In this document: positions 1-18,800 of the stretch, one piece after another
Numbering within the stretch: the stretch's first letter is position 1
Layout: each line of letters opens with the position of its first letter
Assembly: GCF_910592395.1 (NCBI RefSeq)
Contig: NC_088317.1
Location: 4,588,001 to 4,652,000, forward strand
DNA: 64,000 bases
DNA from: Lineus longissimus
Lineage: Eukaryota > Nemertea > Pilidiophora > Heteronemertea > Lineidae
Direction: 5' to 3'
Position numbers and translations under genes: made by a program
Notes under the pieces: generated by a model
What the model was told of the DNA's origin: nothing
What the model saw: the letters and a program-made list of their open reading frames with translations, nothing else
The model's database searches: none

Positions 1-1724
1 GTGGAGAAAGGCCTGAACGAATTAAAAATGTATATTTTCTGGGCAAAAGAGATGTTTTTGCTGGGAAAATCTAATTTGCCTATCAAACAATGCTTCAGGG
101 GTGGTTGCAGAAAAATTTCTGTCAAATAATCTGCAATCCCAATTAAATTTTCCAGGGAAGCCAGTACAGGTTCCTGCTCCCATATTTTTCAGATCCTTTT
201 CACCGATGGCACATCCGTCCCAATTCCCCCAAAATATTTTCCTCTTTCCCGAATTATGATAGTTATTTTGGGGGTCAATCCTGGCATCTGAAAGAATACC
301 ATACCCCCTCCATGAAAGTCTCATGTGAAAGAGAATTAATGTGTCAACAGAAGGAACAAAAGACATAGTTTGAATCAGTAAAAGCGTGTATTTATTCAGA
401 AAAAAATAAAATGTAGTCTGAATGGACGGATTTACTTACGAGAATTATAAAAGAAAATTCTAAGAAATTCTGTTTGTATAAGCAATTGCTTTCACATTAG
501 AAGACAAACAACAAACAACATACGTGAACCAAGAATCTTAAATGTTTTTCTTGGTGTATGGACGGATTTATTTATGAGAACAGTAAAGGAAAATTGTGAG
601 AAATTTACCAGTTTGTATGAGCAACTTCACTAAAATTTGTGAAAACATCCTGGGTGAGATTCAAAGGCCCAAAACATACATAGGCCAAAAACATGTATCC
701 AAAAACAACAACGACCTTGGCGGTCGCTAAAATATATGCGTACAACATTTATAAAGTATTTAATTTGTAAAATAAGACTACACTCTGCATTGCACCTTGA
801 CTATGGCACTTTTCTGAGAATCATTTTGGTATAGTGTATGGCCCTATTTCAGTTGAACTGAAAATTGAGCTGATATCATTTTGGATCAAACTTGAACTGA
901 AACTGATTTCAGTAAAACACTGTTGAACTGAAATCATTTTGGGCTAAAACGTATAACACTCGCTAACCTACTTGCCAAAAGTCTGCTCTACTGATGATAC
1001 ATAGGAATATTTAAAAACGAAATAGCCCAGAATTTCTTTCCCAGAACAGGTCAGTTTACCGAGCTGGAAGGCCAACCTGATTCTCTGCAATCTGGGGAAT
1101 CGATTCTCCAGGGTGGTGGCAAAGTGGTTAAATTTGATCATCGGCAGACTGATCAAGTGAAACAGTGGATGAGGAATGCATTCTAATTTGTAAACAGACG
1201 ATGGGAGTATAACAATGTAGCATCAATATTCAACAATGTAGAATAATGACATGGCACAAGCTGGTATAATAAACACACCATAGTCGCAGGTGTAGGTGTA
1301 AATGACCACATGTGTATGTAAACAGTCGTATAAAATCAATTAGATGTAAAAACTCAGTTCAACTTATTTCTATGTTTCTTATCCAAAGACCAAAAAACCT
1401 ATAGTAAGCAGCAAAAGCTTTCCAGCATATCTAAGACAGTGCTTTTTGCGACACTTTAGGCCTTTTGCAACATTTTCTACCACAGGTTGAGGTACAGCCA
1501 GAGCTTTCCATTACAAAGCCTTAGACAGACTCGCTGAGGAGCTGCGGTTGACATCCTGCCAAGAGATGATCCCACAAGGGAGGCTTGTAATGGAAAAGTA
1601 GAACCTCTGTATCAAGGACACTCTTGAGACTAACTAGTCCTCAATACATAGGTCAGACTGAAGTGCAATGGGATCAAAAATCAGTGTCCTCGGCAGACAA
1701 GCGGTTTCACTGAACATGATTCAG
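1..1724. other. 3' flank of the calpain gene, no gene assigned
   Basis: Downstream of the calpain stop codon. I see no conserved domain. Positions about 415-494 and 552-634 are diverged direct copies (both carry atggacggattta and a gtttgtat-agcaa core). Positions about 845-945 repeat ttgaactgaaa several times and include a 17-bp near-palindrome at about 847-863. An open frame of 114 codons lies on the minus strand at 22-366 but lacks a recognisable family; see findings. Confidence 0.5.
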
Positions 1725-8501
<6,777 letters not shown>

Positions 8502-9898
8502 GGCTATAACTATAAGGAATAATAGGAGAGAAAGTTAGTTTCTTTTGGTCACCAAAATACAACCTCATGTCATGTGGTCAATCACTATAGGCATATAAAT
8601 CAATCACTGAGTCAGCTCACTAGGCTCAGCCGGCAGCTAGCAGATATCTTAGAGTAACCAGCTGGTATGCAGGCTACTCTGCACTCTGCAGGATATGGAG
8701 ATAATGAGATACAATGTTGCAAACTCGACCAGAAATTTACGTCTGCATTACATCGGTTAATTACTAGAGTGTGCTGAAGTGCTATCAGACAAATCATAAG
8801 CATACCACATAACTGGACCGACAGAGAGACACTTTTGTTCAACAGGAAAGAAAGTTCTCCAAGTGACAGCTCAAAACGTGCTCAGGTCCGCCATTTGTAA
8901 ACAACTTCGTTCACAACCGAAACAAACGCCATCTACAAATGAACGGGTACACCACTAACAAAAAAGCGCGAAATTCAACCTTACCTCTCCCGTTGGTACC
9001 ACGTGGGAATCTTGGCGAATTGCGACTTGAGCGGACAGCTGACTAATGATATGCTTTCACTAGCATTTTGATGAGACAGGCGACTTCATCGGGACAGAGC
9101 GGAGAGCGGCTCAGAGTGACTTTACGGAGGTCGACGAAATTGTCAAATCGACCAGGAGCCGTCGCTTCCAGACCGATCGGGTGCCATGCAAGTGTATTTT
9201 GTAAAGAGTCGACTGCAACGCGCGTGTTTCAACGAATTGGTTACATGTGTAGTTAAAGGTGGTATATTGGATCACCACACGCGGGTATATCGAGATACAA
9301 ATAACATCAAGAACCTCTTGATTGTGCGCCGTGTAGAGAGACTACAACTGCATCCTCGTCAAGAAATTCGCGACGGCTCAAGTCCCACTTTAAAGTGTTA
9401 CTGTAAAATGGGATCTGTCGAACGTCCGTTGCATGGCGAAGTCTACGCTCCCACGCACAGGTTTCAAAATATGTCTAAGAGTTAACTTTGTGGAGGATTT
9501 GAGAGACGCCAACTCGTCAGTAAAGACATACACATCCAAATCAACCGAGACTCGTCACCTCCTCGACCATGTTTTAGGCTTGTCCTTACAGGTCGCTTTC
9601 TTCTTCCCAACTTCCCTAATATTTTGAGGGAAAAACTTCGAAATAGAAGACAGCATTAGCAGATGACAAGTTATGACCAACTGATCTGACAAAAAAACAA
9701 CGACAAAAGAATTTGCAAAAATAAATATGATTTAATTCACAATCCATGATGCATACCCGATCAAATGTCGAAGGCACTGATGACAAATATATAACGCTAT
9801 GAAACCAAACCCTGATAACAGTAGCACATGCAAAGTCCTTGAGCAAGGTAGAATTTTCTTGGTATATATAATGATTGAAGTTCACATTTCAAGGCACA
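8502..9898. other. Calpain upstream region and carrier 3' flank
   Basis: Contains the likely calpain promoter and 5'UTR exon(s). Near 8888-8897 the minus strand reads CAAATGGCGG, a YY1-like core often found at animal start sites. Positions about 8990-9480 are richer in CpG. No coding exon recognised; several short open frames at 9068-9627 lack family features. Confidence 0.45.
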
Positions 9899-11135
9899 TT
9901 AAATGTACTTGTTAATTTCGTCGTATAAGGCGAGCACTAGGGCACCACCAGTTCCTCGAATGATATTGGACCAGCCTCCTTTATAAAATGCTCGAAGTCC
10001 CTCCTTTTCTAGTATCTCTGACCAACAGTGAAGCGAGTCTTGGTAGAGTAAGTCTTTACGGCAACACTGCATCATCATACGTCTGCGGACGGTGTCGAAA
10101 GGATATGAGATGAGGCCAGAGGCGGTCGTGACAAATTCGGCGATCAACCAGGCCACGAAGAAGTTTGTATTGTGTGGGTCTTCCGTGAGGAGCCTTTTAG
10201 CAATATCAAACCCGCCAAAGTATGCGGCGCGATATATCACTATACCCTGTACAGCCACGATAAATCCCTTATAAAGTCCTGCCACTCCGTCAGTCTTTAC
10301 GATTTTAGAGAAACAGTCTCTCATGCTGGTGAATTCCCGTTGGTGCTTGCTCCTCCCGACATCTGTTGCGAGACGGGTACGAACAAGTTCAAGGGGATAC
10401 ACAAAGCAAAGGGCGGTGGCTCCAGCCGCGCCCCCACACGCGAAATTTCCACAGCAGTATTTCCAGAAATGCTTGTTTGGGTCGATCCCTTCCATGAAAA
10501 GCCATTTGTACTCCTCGTTAAATGCGAAGTTCAATGATTGTGTCGGGAAGTAGGTGATGATGTTGGCCAGGTTTCCTCGCCATAGAGAGGCGAAGCCCTG
10601 CTCCCTGGGGATCCGGCGGAAACAGTCAATGATACCTGTAGACAGAAATGGTAAGAAAAAACTATATCGATGATCTTGACCGATCAAGGTCACCATTCAA
10701 GAATTGTCCCGCTCATGAGCACATGCATCCTGAGGAAATCAGGGGTTAATGATCGGATCTCAAGTATATGCAAGTAAATAAGACCGTCAGCTAAACGAGG
10801 TCAACAAAACGATAAATTAGGACAGCCCGGAGAGCACACACGCGTGGTCCGTAAACGTACTGCGATTGTACTATCTACTTGGAGAAGAAAACAGCAAAAT
10901 GGCGTACCGTACCTTTGTATTGCTTCCGAACTGAGATCTGAGCCGACGCATCCTGCAGCTGAAGGATAAGCTTGACTCTTTCTATTGGCGCGACGGCTGT
11001 CTTCGAAATCCCCGCTGCAAATCCACCAACGAAGAAGTCCTTGATGAAGGTGTTGTAGGAGTGCAAACCATGTGGTCCGACATCGTGAGGGTGTCCATGG
11101 TGGTGATGCGAATGATGTTGGTGTCCTGGCGACAT
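9899..11135 (-). CDS. Mitochondrial ADP/ATP carrier (SLC25 family)
   Basis: Exchanges cytosolic ADP for matrix ATP across the inner mitochondrial membrane. Two exons, 11135-10913 and 10635-9899, join in phase within QYKG|IID to give 319 residues. The three carrier repeats are visible by their signatures PIERVK, PLELVR and PFDTVR, and the nucleotide carrier hallmark RRRMMM is at about residues 258-263. I chose ATG 11135 because the frame upstream reaches a stop with no earlier ATG. The N-terminus before the first helix is unusually long and histidine-rich ([13 protein letters not shown]). The extended N-terminus recalls SLC25A31/ANT4, but orthology to one paralogue cannot be settled. The gene is divergent to INTS6, 1.7 kb apart. 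Confidence 0.95.
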
Positions 11136-11353
11136 GCCCGCGTGGCTCTGTACACATCCAGGCGTCCGCTCCACCTGTTCAGGCAATTCTTGGCCGAGGC
11201 ACTGTTTGTCTAATAAACGAGCCAGCAATAACTCCGATTTCCGATGTCACTTGCATATTTCATGTTGTCCTCCCGTACATACTCTGAAACGGGAGAAAAC
11301 CAATGCTTGATAGAGCGTTGCCACCGGTTACCACGGGGCACACGAAAATTCGA

Positions 11354-11361
11354 TGACGTCA
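11354..11361. promoter_or_regulatory. CRE-like site upstream of the ADP/ATP carrier
   Basis: Perfect TGACGTCA palindrome, the consensus for CREB/ATF factors. Function is inferred from position only. Confidence 0.5.
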
Positions 11362-12674
11362 CGGTAGCAGCGCTGGAGCCGTCTTCACCAGGCAGGACAT
11401 CTAGCTGTTAGGCCTATCGTCTTCTCTGCCCCAGACTATGAGCACCACGTCTACTTTGTTCACTGCCAAGTTGATGTTTACTATTTGGGGAGTGTTGTGA
11501 TGCATGTGAAGGTTATCAGCTTTAATCAATGTACATGTATGTCAGCTGATCAATATTGTTGCCAGATTATAGGGATAATAGGAACTTTAAATGGGCCGGA
11601 ATTTCGGAAGTTTACAAATGTCCTGGGATAGAATCTAAGAGGAACAAATGATTCTATTATGCCCTTTCATCTCTGAAGTATTGACGATCATAGCCTCCAC
11701 AGAACCATGTACCATAATCCCACAGAACCAGACACATTTTCCAAAAGGACATTTTTAACCTCTACACAGGCGATGACGTACATGACGTCGTGGTTTTTTT
11801 TCTTGAATAGATTCTTATTTATTGTGAGCATCTTTTTCTATACCAAATAATGATTTTGGCGTTTCGGCCTCCTTGTACCTTTGCCAAAATACCATATCGA
11901 CCACCAATGTTTTGCAACGACTGTAATATACCCTGGCTACATTTAAAAGGAGTCTAAGACCATGAGGTTCAATGCCAAAATCAGCAGAGACGACCAGAAA
12001 AATCGACCAGGATCCTTCGCGACGTTCTGAAAGAGACTTGATTAGAAGCAAAGACAATCATGCCGATCTACCGTACACTCCGGACGCATCGGACCGGCCT
12101 CTTTCCTCACATAAGGAGACCCAATTAGGATGACGCAATGGACTACCCCATGAGTCTTATCTACTGGCGTTGTGCGGATTATGATCCATGGCTTTAGGAT
12201 TGAGGTTCACTGCCGTTAGGTAACACTCTGGACGCAGTGGACCGAATTCGTTCCTCACCCCAACGAGATCCAAAAAGTGATTTGTTTTTTTTTCAAATTT
12301 CCTACAACAGGTAAGAAAGCCTGTCGGGTTTGTCATTAAAGACATTGTCAGAAGAGCATGTTAAACAAATACAATCACCGAAATCCCGGTCACGCAACAT
12401 TTATTGTCACCGTGCTAATTTTCCTGAGACTATGTCTACTGCTACACCAACGTCTTGGTGTTTGGGAGCATTCATTTTCATCCAGGTTGGAAAGAACGCT
12501 TTCGACGAACAGATATCAACTCTTGTATTTTCTGTAGAACTGGTAGATAAATGACGACTACACATGTCTAATATCCAACAAGTAAATGTGCAGGGCAAAC
12601 TAACTGACAGCAAACTTTGATTCAAAACCAAGAACAATTGGAAACACACAAAACGAGCACTCCCCACATTTTAA

Positions 12675-12800
12675 CCAATCAGAAAATCATGGCGGACAAG
12701 TCACATGACAAGTTGTCGTGGCGTACAAGTTGCTGAAGTGCGGCTTGCTACTGCTCGCCATTGTTAGGACGGTGGAGAAAAACCCGTTGAAACGGGTTTC
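12675..12800 (+). promoter_or_regulatory. INTS6 proximal promoter / 5'UTR
   Basis: A CCAAT box (12675-12679) is followed by tcATGGCGGACa (12689-12697), a YY1-like core, about 165 bp before the INTS6 ATG. At 12780-12799 a 9-bp inverted repeat with a 2-bp centre (aaacccgtt-ga-aacgggttt) would form a tight hairpin in the leader. The motifs are seen; promoter activity is inferred. Confidence 0.45.
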
Positions 12801-12860
12801 GTAGCCCACCAAATCTCACAATTTTTGTCTCGATTGAAACATAAAGGTTAAACCTCGACC

Positions 12861-15800
12861 ATGACCATCATACTTTTTCTCATCGACACCAGTGCGTCGA
12901 TGAATCAGCGCACTTATCTCGGCACGTCGTTCTTGGACGTGGCGAAAGGAGCCGTCGAGCTCTTCATGAAGGTAACGCACAAAAATGATGTTTGTGGCTT
13001 TGTTTTCGATTTATTCTTATTTTTAGAACAGAGAGACATATGTCGTTTCTTGATTTTCAGTTTCGCTCCCGAGATCAGGCAAGCAGATGGGATAGATACA
13101 TGCTTTTGACGTTTGAAGATCCACCCGCGAACATCAAGGTGAGTTTTTCGGTCGCGCATCCCATCAGCAAAAAACTGCATCTTTATTTCGTAAAATATCC
13201 AACTTTAGCCACACTGGAGCGTACATTCCTATCGAACACACCTTCTCCACGTATTCAACTAATCATTCAAGCATAGTTAAGGCGTTTTACATGCAGCTAT
13301 AAGGAAATAAATGCCTTTATTTCAGAGAGATATTCTCCCGTGTCAACTCACCTCCTCGACGGAGCTGCTGACGAGGTGCATTATGGGAAATTTATGCTAA
13401 TGATCGCTGTACCTATTTTGAGCTCATCCCACGTGGTTTTGTTATTGAAACTTTTTAACTACAGGGTGGCCCAGAATGACTTGTTATTGCCAATATCATT
13501 CAATGAAATAGTTTATGATGAAACATCACTGTAAAGTGAATTCAGTTTCATGCTTTTGTCCTCTTATTCAACAGGCTGGTTGGAAGGAAAGTCATGCAAC
13601 CTTCATGAACGAACTAAAAAACCTGACAGCCACTGGACTGACTCCGATGGGGCCCTCATTGAAACATGCGTTTGACCTCCTCAATATCAATAGGATGCAG
13701 AGTGGCATAGACACATATGGACAGGTAAGTTCCAATTTGAAAAAGTCCACAAAATCTTTGAAGTGTTTTGAGTCTTTATATTACCTCCAGGTACCAAGCT
13801 ATGCAGCAAGCCTAAGGACAATGTCACAACCTGATCTGATTGCGAGTCCTTCAGAGAACAGAAGGACTGACTGAACTCTGAGGACAGTATCACAACCTGA
13901 TCAGATTGAGACTGCGAGTCAGAGTGTGGGGTGCACTGACTGCACCCTAAGGACAACGTCACAACCTGATTGCAGATTGTGAGTCCTTCAGACTCGGAGA
14001 ACAACGGCACTGATTGCACCCGAAGGACAATGTCACAACCTAAGCCACAGTGATTGAGGAACCCCTTGACACTCTTCTTGATAAATTGTTTGTCACTCTT
14101 TCTATTTAGGGGCGATGTCCTTTCTATCTTGAACCAGCTGTGATAATCTTCATAACAGACGGACAGAGGTTAACTGGCATGAATGGTGTCCACACAGAGG
14201 TAAGATTCTTTCCTCTGCTTTGATTGGTTTATTTTATTTGCCCAGTTTCCTCACCTTGTTCAGGCCGGACTAAGTGAAAAGTATGATGTGATATAATTTT
14301 ATGTCTCTAGATTCTTCCCAACAATTGCACAATGCCTGAATAGAATTGACTTCAAAAACATTCTGAATTTCCCTCTCAGACTCTTTTGTTTGTTATTTCA
14401 GCTAAACCTCCCCATGCATACGCCGGTACCTGGCAGTGAACTCACAAAGGAACCGTTCCGCTGGGATCAACGCCTGTTTGGAGTCGTTCTGAAACTCCCC
14501 GGCACCCAGCCTTACGAACAATGTCAGACATTTATTCCATCAGCAGAGGACTCTCCTCTTGATATGATGTGTGAGGTGACTGGAGGTATGTACTATATTA
14601 TTGCTAACATCATTTTAAGGAGCTGCTTAGCACAGTTAAGTTGTTCGACCATTGGCCTACCATATGTTTTGCCAGTAGCGTACCATTTAAACCAAAGATT
14701 TACTCAAGAGTGCGTCGAAGGTTGTTGGTAACTACATACAGGCCACCCTCAAAAATCTGTTAAAGTAGTGTACTCATCACTGTCATTTTCTAGTTAGCCT
14801 GAATCTCCCAAATGGCAGCTGCCTTGTCAAAAACAGCTGAGGAATGTAGCACCAGCTAGAATTCTAAAAAGGCAGGGCTGGAAGGGGCAAACCTAAAAAT
14901 GGCAGGGTACTTGCGGCACTCTGCTTTAAATGGAAATGCTTTATCCACTTGTGAAAAAAAGTAGAGCAGAAAGAGAAAATTGAGTGCTGCCCCCTGCTAA
15001 AACTGTCCTGCTAAAACACGAAGGTGATACTATAAACGCACAATTTTGACAGTATCCTCTGTTTTCAGGTCGTTCTTACGCTGTCTCCTCCCAGCGACAG
15101 CTGCTCCAGTGCCTGGAGTCCTTGCTGCAGAAAGCCAAGCCCGGTGTCGTGATCAACTTTGAAAAATACGGGCCGGATCCTGTGGATAACCTGGAATTGA
15201 ATGGTAACTCTAAAGGTAAAATCTTCTTGATCGATAACGGAATCGTTACCAAGATTTGAATGAAATTAGAACTCAATTGAAATCTAGGAGAGAAAGTTTT
15301 GTGTTATAATAAAGGGAATTCCAATAGTGTCCCATTAAGTAGCAAAAATGATTTCAAAGCTTATCATTGAACAAAAAGTCTGTGCCTTTATTAGATAGAA
15401 TACATGTAGCTCTCTAATCATGTGGAAATGAAGTCTTAGAATACACTGCTCTGATAGAAACCAGGAAGTGGTGTACCCAAAGTACCGTGGAACCTCCCTT
15501 AGCCGACACCTCTCTTTTAAGAACATCCTCTCTATTAAGGACACTAGTTTTGGCCCCAAACGGGTTCTTTCCATTCAAATTGACCCCTCTAATTAGGTCA
15601 CCACTCTATTAAGGACAGCACTTGTCAGTCCCGAGGGTGTCCTTAATAGAGAGGTTCTACTGTACTATTTCCATCCGCTGAGGTGGAAACCACTTTATTT
15701 GGTTTCTTTCTTTCCAGAAAATCAAGATACCAACAGCCAGGATGTTCAAAACGGTCTCCTGACGACAATACCCAACGAGGATAAGGCTCGTCCGGTCACG

Positions 15801-18800
15801 CCAATACCTAATCAAAACAACAGCAACAGCAACACCGCCTGGCATTGTTGTCGCCGTCTGCTCTATGTTCAGCGCTCTGCCCAAAATAAAGGTTACGCCA
15901 TTGGTCATTGGCCAATCCCTGAATCGTTTTGGCCGGACCCAAATAGTCCAAACTTGGTAAGTTTAAGAACGTTCAGACTGTGGTTAAGATTGCTTTTCGC
16001 TTCACACCGTTTCATGGTTCGAGCGAGGGAAATTTATGTTTACTGTTTTGTTTAGAATAAGAAGAGCTTTTGAAGTGGCACTTGGAGAAGTCACACAATG
16101 GTAAAGCTAAACCACGCTGATTATTCCTGCAACTGTTCTCTGTTTTTTAGCCAGCCCGCTCAGCTCAACCTGTTGTCAAGTTTTGCTGCACCCCCTGTGA
16201 ACCGATGGTGATAGAGAACATGCCGTTCGACAAGTATGAACTGGAACCATCACCGTTGACGCAGTATATCTTAGAAAGGCGGCAATCTAGCATTTGTTGG
16301 CAGGTGAGAATAGAGTTGTAGCCAGAAAGTTGAAAGGGGAGGGCAGAAAAGGGGACAGTTAGACAGTCGGAAAAGGCAGTGTTTGGGTAGTTGTGATTAT
16401 ATTCGCAGTTATCTGAGATTCAAATTGCTTGTTGGTGCAGCGTTAAGCCTTCAATAAGCCTTTTGCTTTAGCCATCAGGACAGAAATGCTCAAAACCTAT
16501 CGGAAATTTCAAACAGATCTTACACTGTGTAACGATTTGAAGTCAAAATTCCTTAGAACAATACCATGGGAAACTACATTCTCAATCAAGTTGATGATCA
16601 CTGCCAATCTAGATATAGACTGCACTTCATTTGAAACTGCACTGCTTATGACGTCAAGAGCAATACTGTAAAACAAGGTGACTAAAATTTCTAAATCATT
16701 TCAAAATTTGCTTGTTTCAGGTTTTCCTCCCCAACAGTGCCAAATACAGTGAGCTGGGCTCACCGTTCGGCTACCTCAAGGCCAGTACGAATCTGCAGTC
16801 TGTCAACCTGTTCGTCATGCCATACAATTACCCAGTCTTGCTGCCTCTTCTTGGTGAGTTACGTCTTTCTTTCATTAACCCTTTCGCTGCCGTACACGGT
16901 ATTGACCAGGTCTGTCCACTACGTACTATTGACCCGCAGTAATCCGCACTGCTAAATTTTCCACAAGCTTTATCATTCACCATATTCCTTAGAATATTTT
17001 TGTTTGGTTACCCTTACACCTGAAAAAACGAGATGGCAGCACTGCATACAATTCAATGGAGACCTCGTCCCCGAGATGGCGATTTTACAATGAAATTTTC
17101 CCTAAGCCAAGTTGGGAGTCGCCCGGACTAGACCGAGTGCGGAACACTTTGGCAGTGTGGTACACTGTAAAACTGTGGTGGCGAAAGGGTTGAGGCTCAT
17201 CACTGAGGGGTTTATTGTCCTTTCCTCGTTTCCAGCGAAGTATGTTTCATTTTCAGGGCTGTTTATTACATAGTTTTATATGATCTATGGCCCTTGTCAA
17301 CATAGTCATCATCCATGTCATCGTCATGTCCTGAAGTTGTTTGCGCGACTCTGCACTTTGACCTCAGGGGTTTGTGTGCATGGCTGGATCAGCGAACATT
17401 AACCCCTGATTTCCTCAGGCTCAGAATGCCTCTTTGTGGGATCAGTCAGGAGACTGTGGTATCATGTTGTTCGACGTGCTGGATTAACCCCCTCTGATCT
17501 GAATGCAGACGTGTGTTGACATCCAGTGCTGTATGACTAATACCAGTCTTGCCTTTCAGTAAGCTTTTCAGGGTTGGAGCAACTCTTTCCACTGTGTGTG
17601 TCAAAAGTTACCACCAGAATTTATAATGGCAGTTTTTTGTCATTCACAGACATGATCCGAGTGTGACTGCCCTCCGCCCAAACGTGAGCCCCTCGGCGCA
17701 CTATCACTGGACGGTGAGTTGGTCGGATGGACAGCGACACAGTTGATGACGCTCCTGGCAGCACGGATTCATGTCATCCAGGTGAATTATCGCTTCACCT
17801 CGTAACTGAGGAGCTTCGAAAAAACAGGACGCTTTCTTTTGAAATAAGTGATTTTTAGATAGTTTTTGTATCGCCTGTAATCATTTTGCTCTGGTCGTGA
17901 ATAAAATAACTTGCTCTATGTCCATTTCATCAGATTTTGGATCCCTCGGTGATTGCCAGTTGTTTCATGAGCCACTTTAAATACTCGTCTGGTATCTTTC
18001 GTGCCTACAAGTGCAAACTGTACTTTGAAAAGTGGATTGTCTCAGCACCCAATGTATGTTTTCTTGCAGCAGATGTTTGAGCTTTAGGTTCTGGGCATGG
18101 TTGTTAAGAACAAATTCTGTCCCGAATGATGGTGTTGACTTTACGCATGTGTCTTCATCAGTTATAAAGGCCCTTTGACTTAAAGTGATACTATGATGTG
18201 ATTTACAATTTTGCGGAAATACGTCTGTTTTTAATTGTTGATCACAAATGTAAAGCTCAAATTTTCCATTTTTGATTAGATTTATTATAAAATCGCTGAA
18301 TGTAAACCACCGCGACCGCGAAAATGTTCAAGTTGTGACATCATCAACGAAAACGGCATCGAAGCGAGCCGTCCGGGCGGGATTAAACCATCAATTTCTA
18401 GAAAATGTGCATTTCGATTCGAAAACCTTACCGATTTATGAGAAAGTGACGTAGTCATTTGTCAAAAACAGCCAAAACATTATATGGTGAAATTTGACAC
18501 GAGTTACCCTTTAACGTAAAAGCGTTAGTGACAGAACTCGTTTTGAACAACCAGGCCCTAAAGTGGGGGTATTGGTTGTCTCACCAATCACTGCATTGGT
18601 GGATCTAAAATTGAGACCAAAACCAAGGCACCTCGTCGAGGTTTTGGTTGAAATGACCACTCCACTTGAGCGGTGTTTGGTGAAACGTCCAATACTTACA
18701 ATGAGGTATCAGACTCAACATTGACATGTGATGGGTTGTAGACTTGTTTACACTCATTTTCTGTGTGTTTGGTAGTTGAAATATCATTCAGATTCAGATG

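Larger units (their letters stand above)
11136..12860. other. Divergent intergenic region, carrier (-) and INTS6 (+)
   Basis: Holds the promoters of both flanking genes. A full CRE palindrome lies 219 bp upstream of the carrier ATG, and an INTS6 promoter-like stretch with CCAAT and ATGGCGG lies at 12675-12697. Between about 11400 and 12600 I see only short open frames without family features. Confidence 0.5.

Noticed and set aside
10172-10553. Plus-strand frames across the carrier's second exon
   Set aside because: Antisense shadows of a well-supported carrier exon.
11136-11228. Upstream extension of the ADP/ATP carrier frame to a TTG at 11228
   Set aside because: No ATG occurs before an in-frame stop upstream; ATG 11135 is the first usable start.
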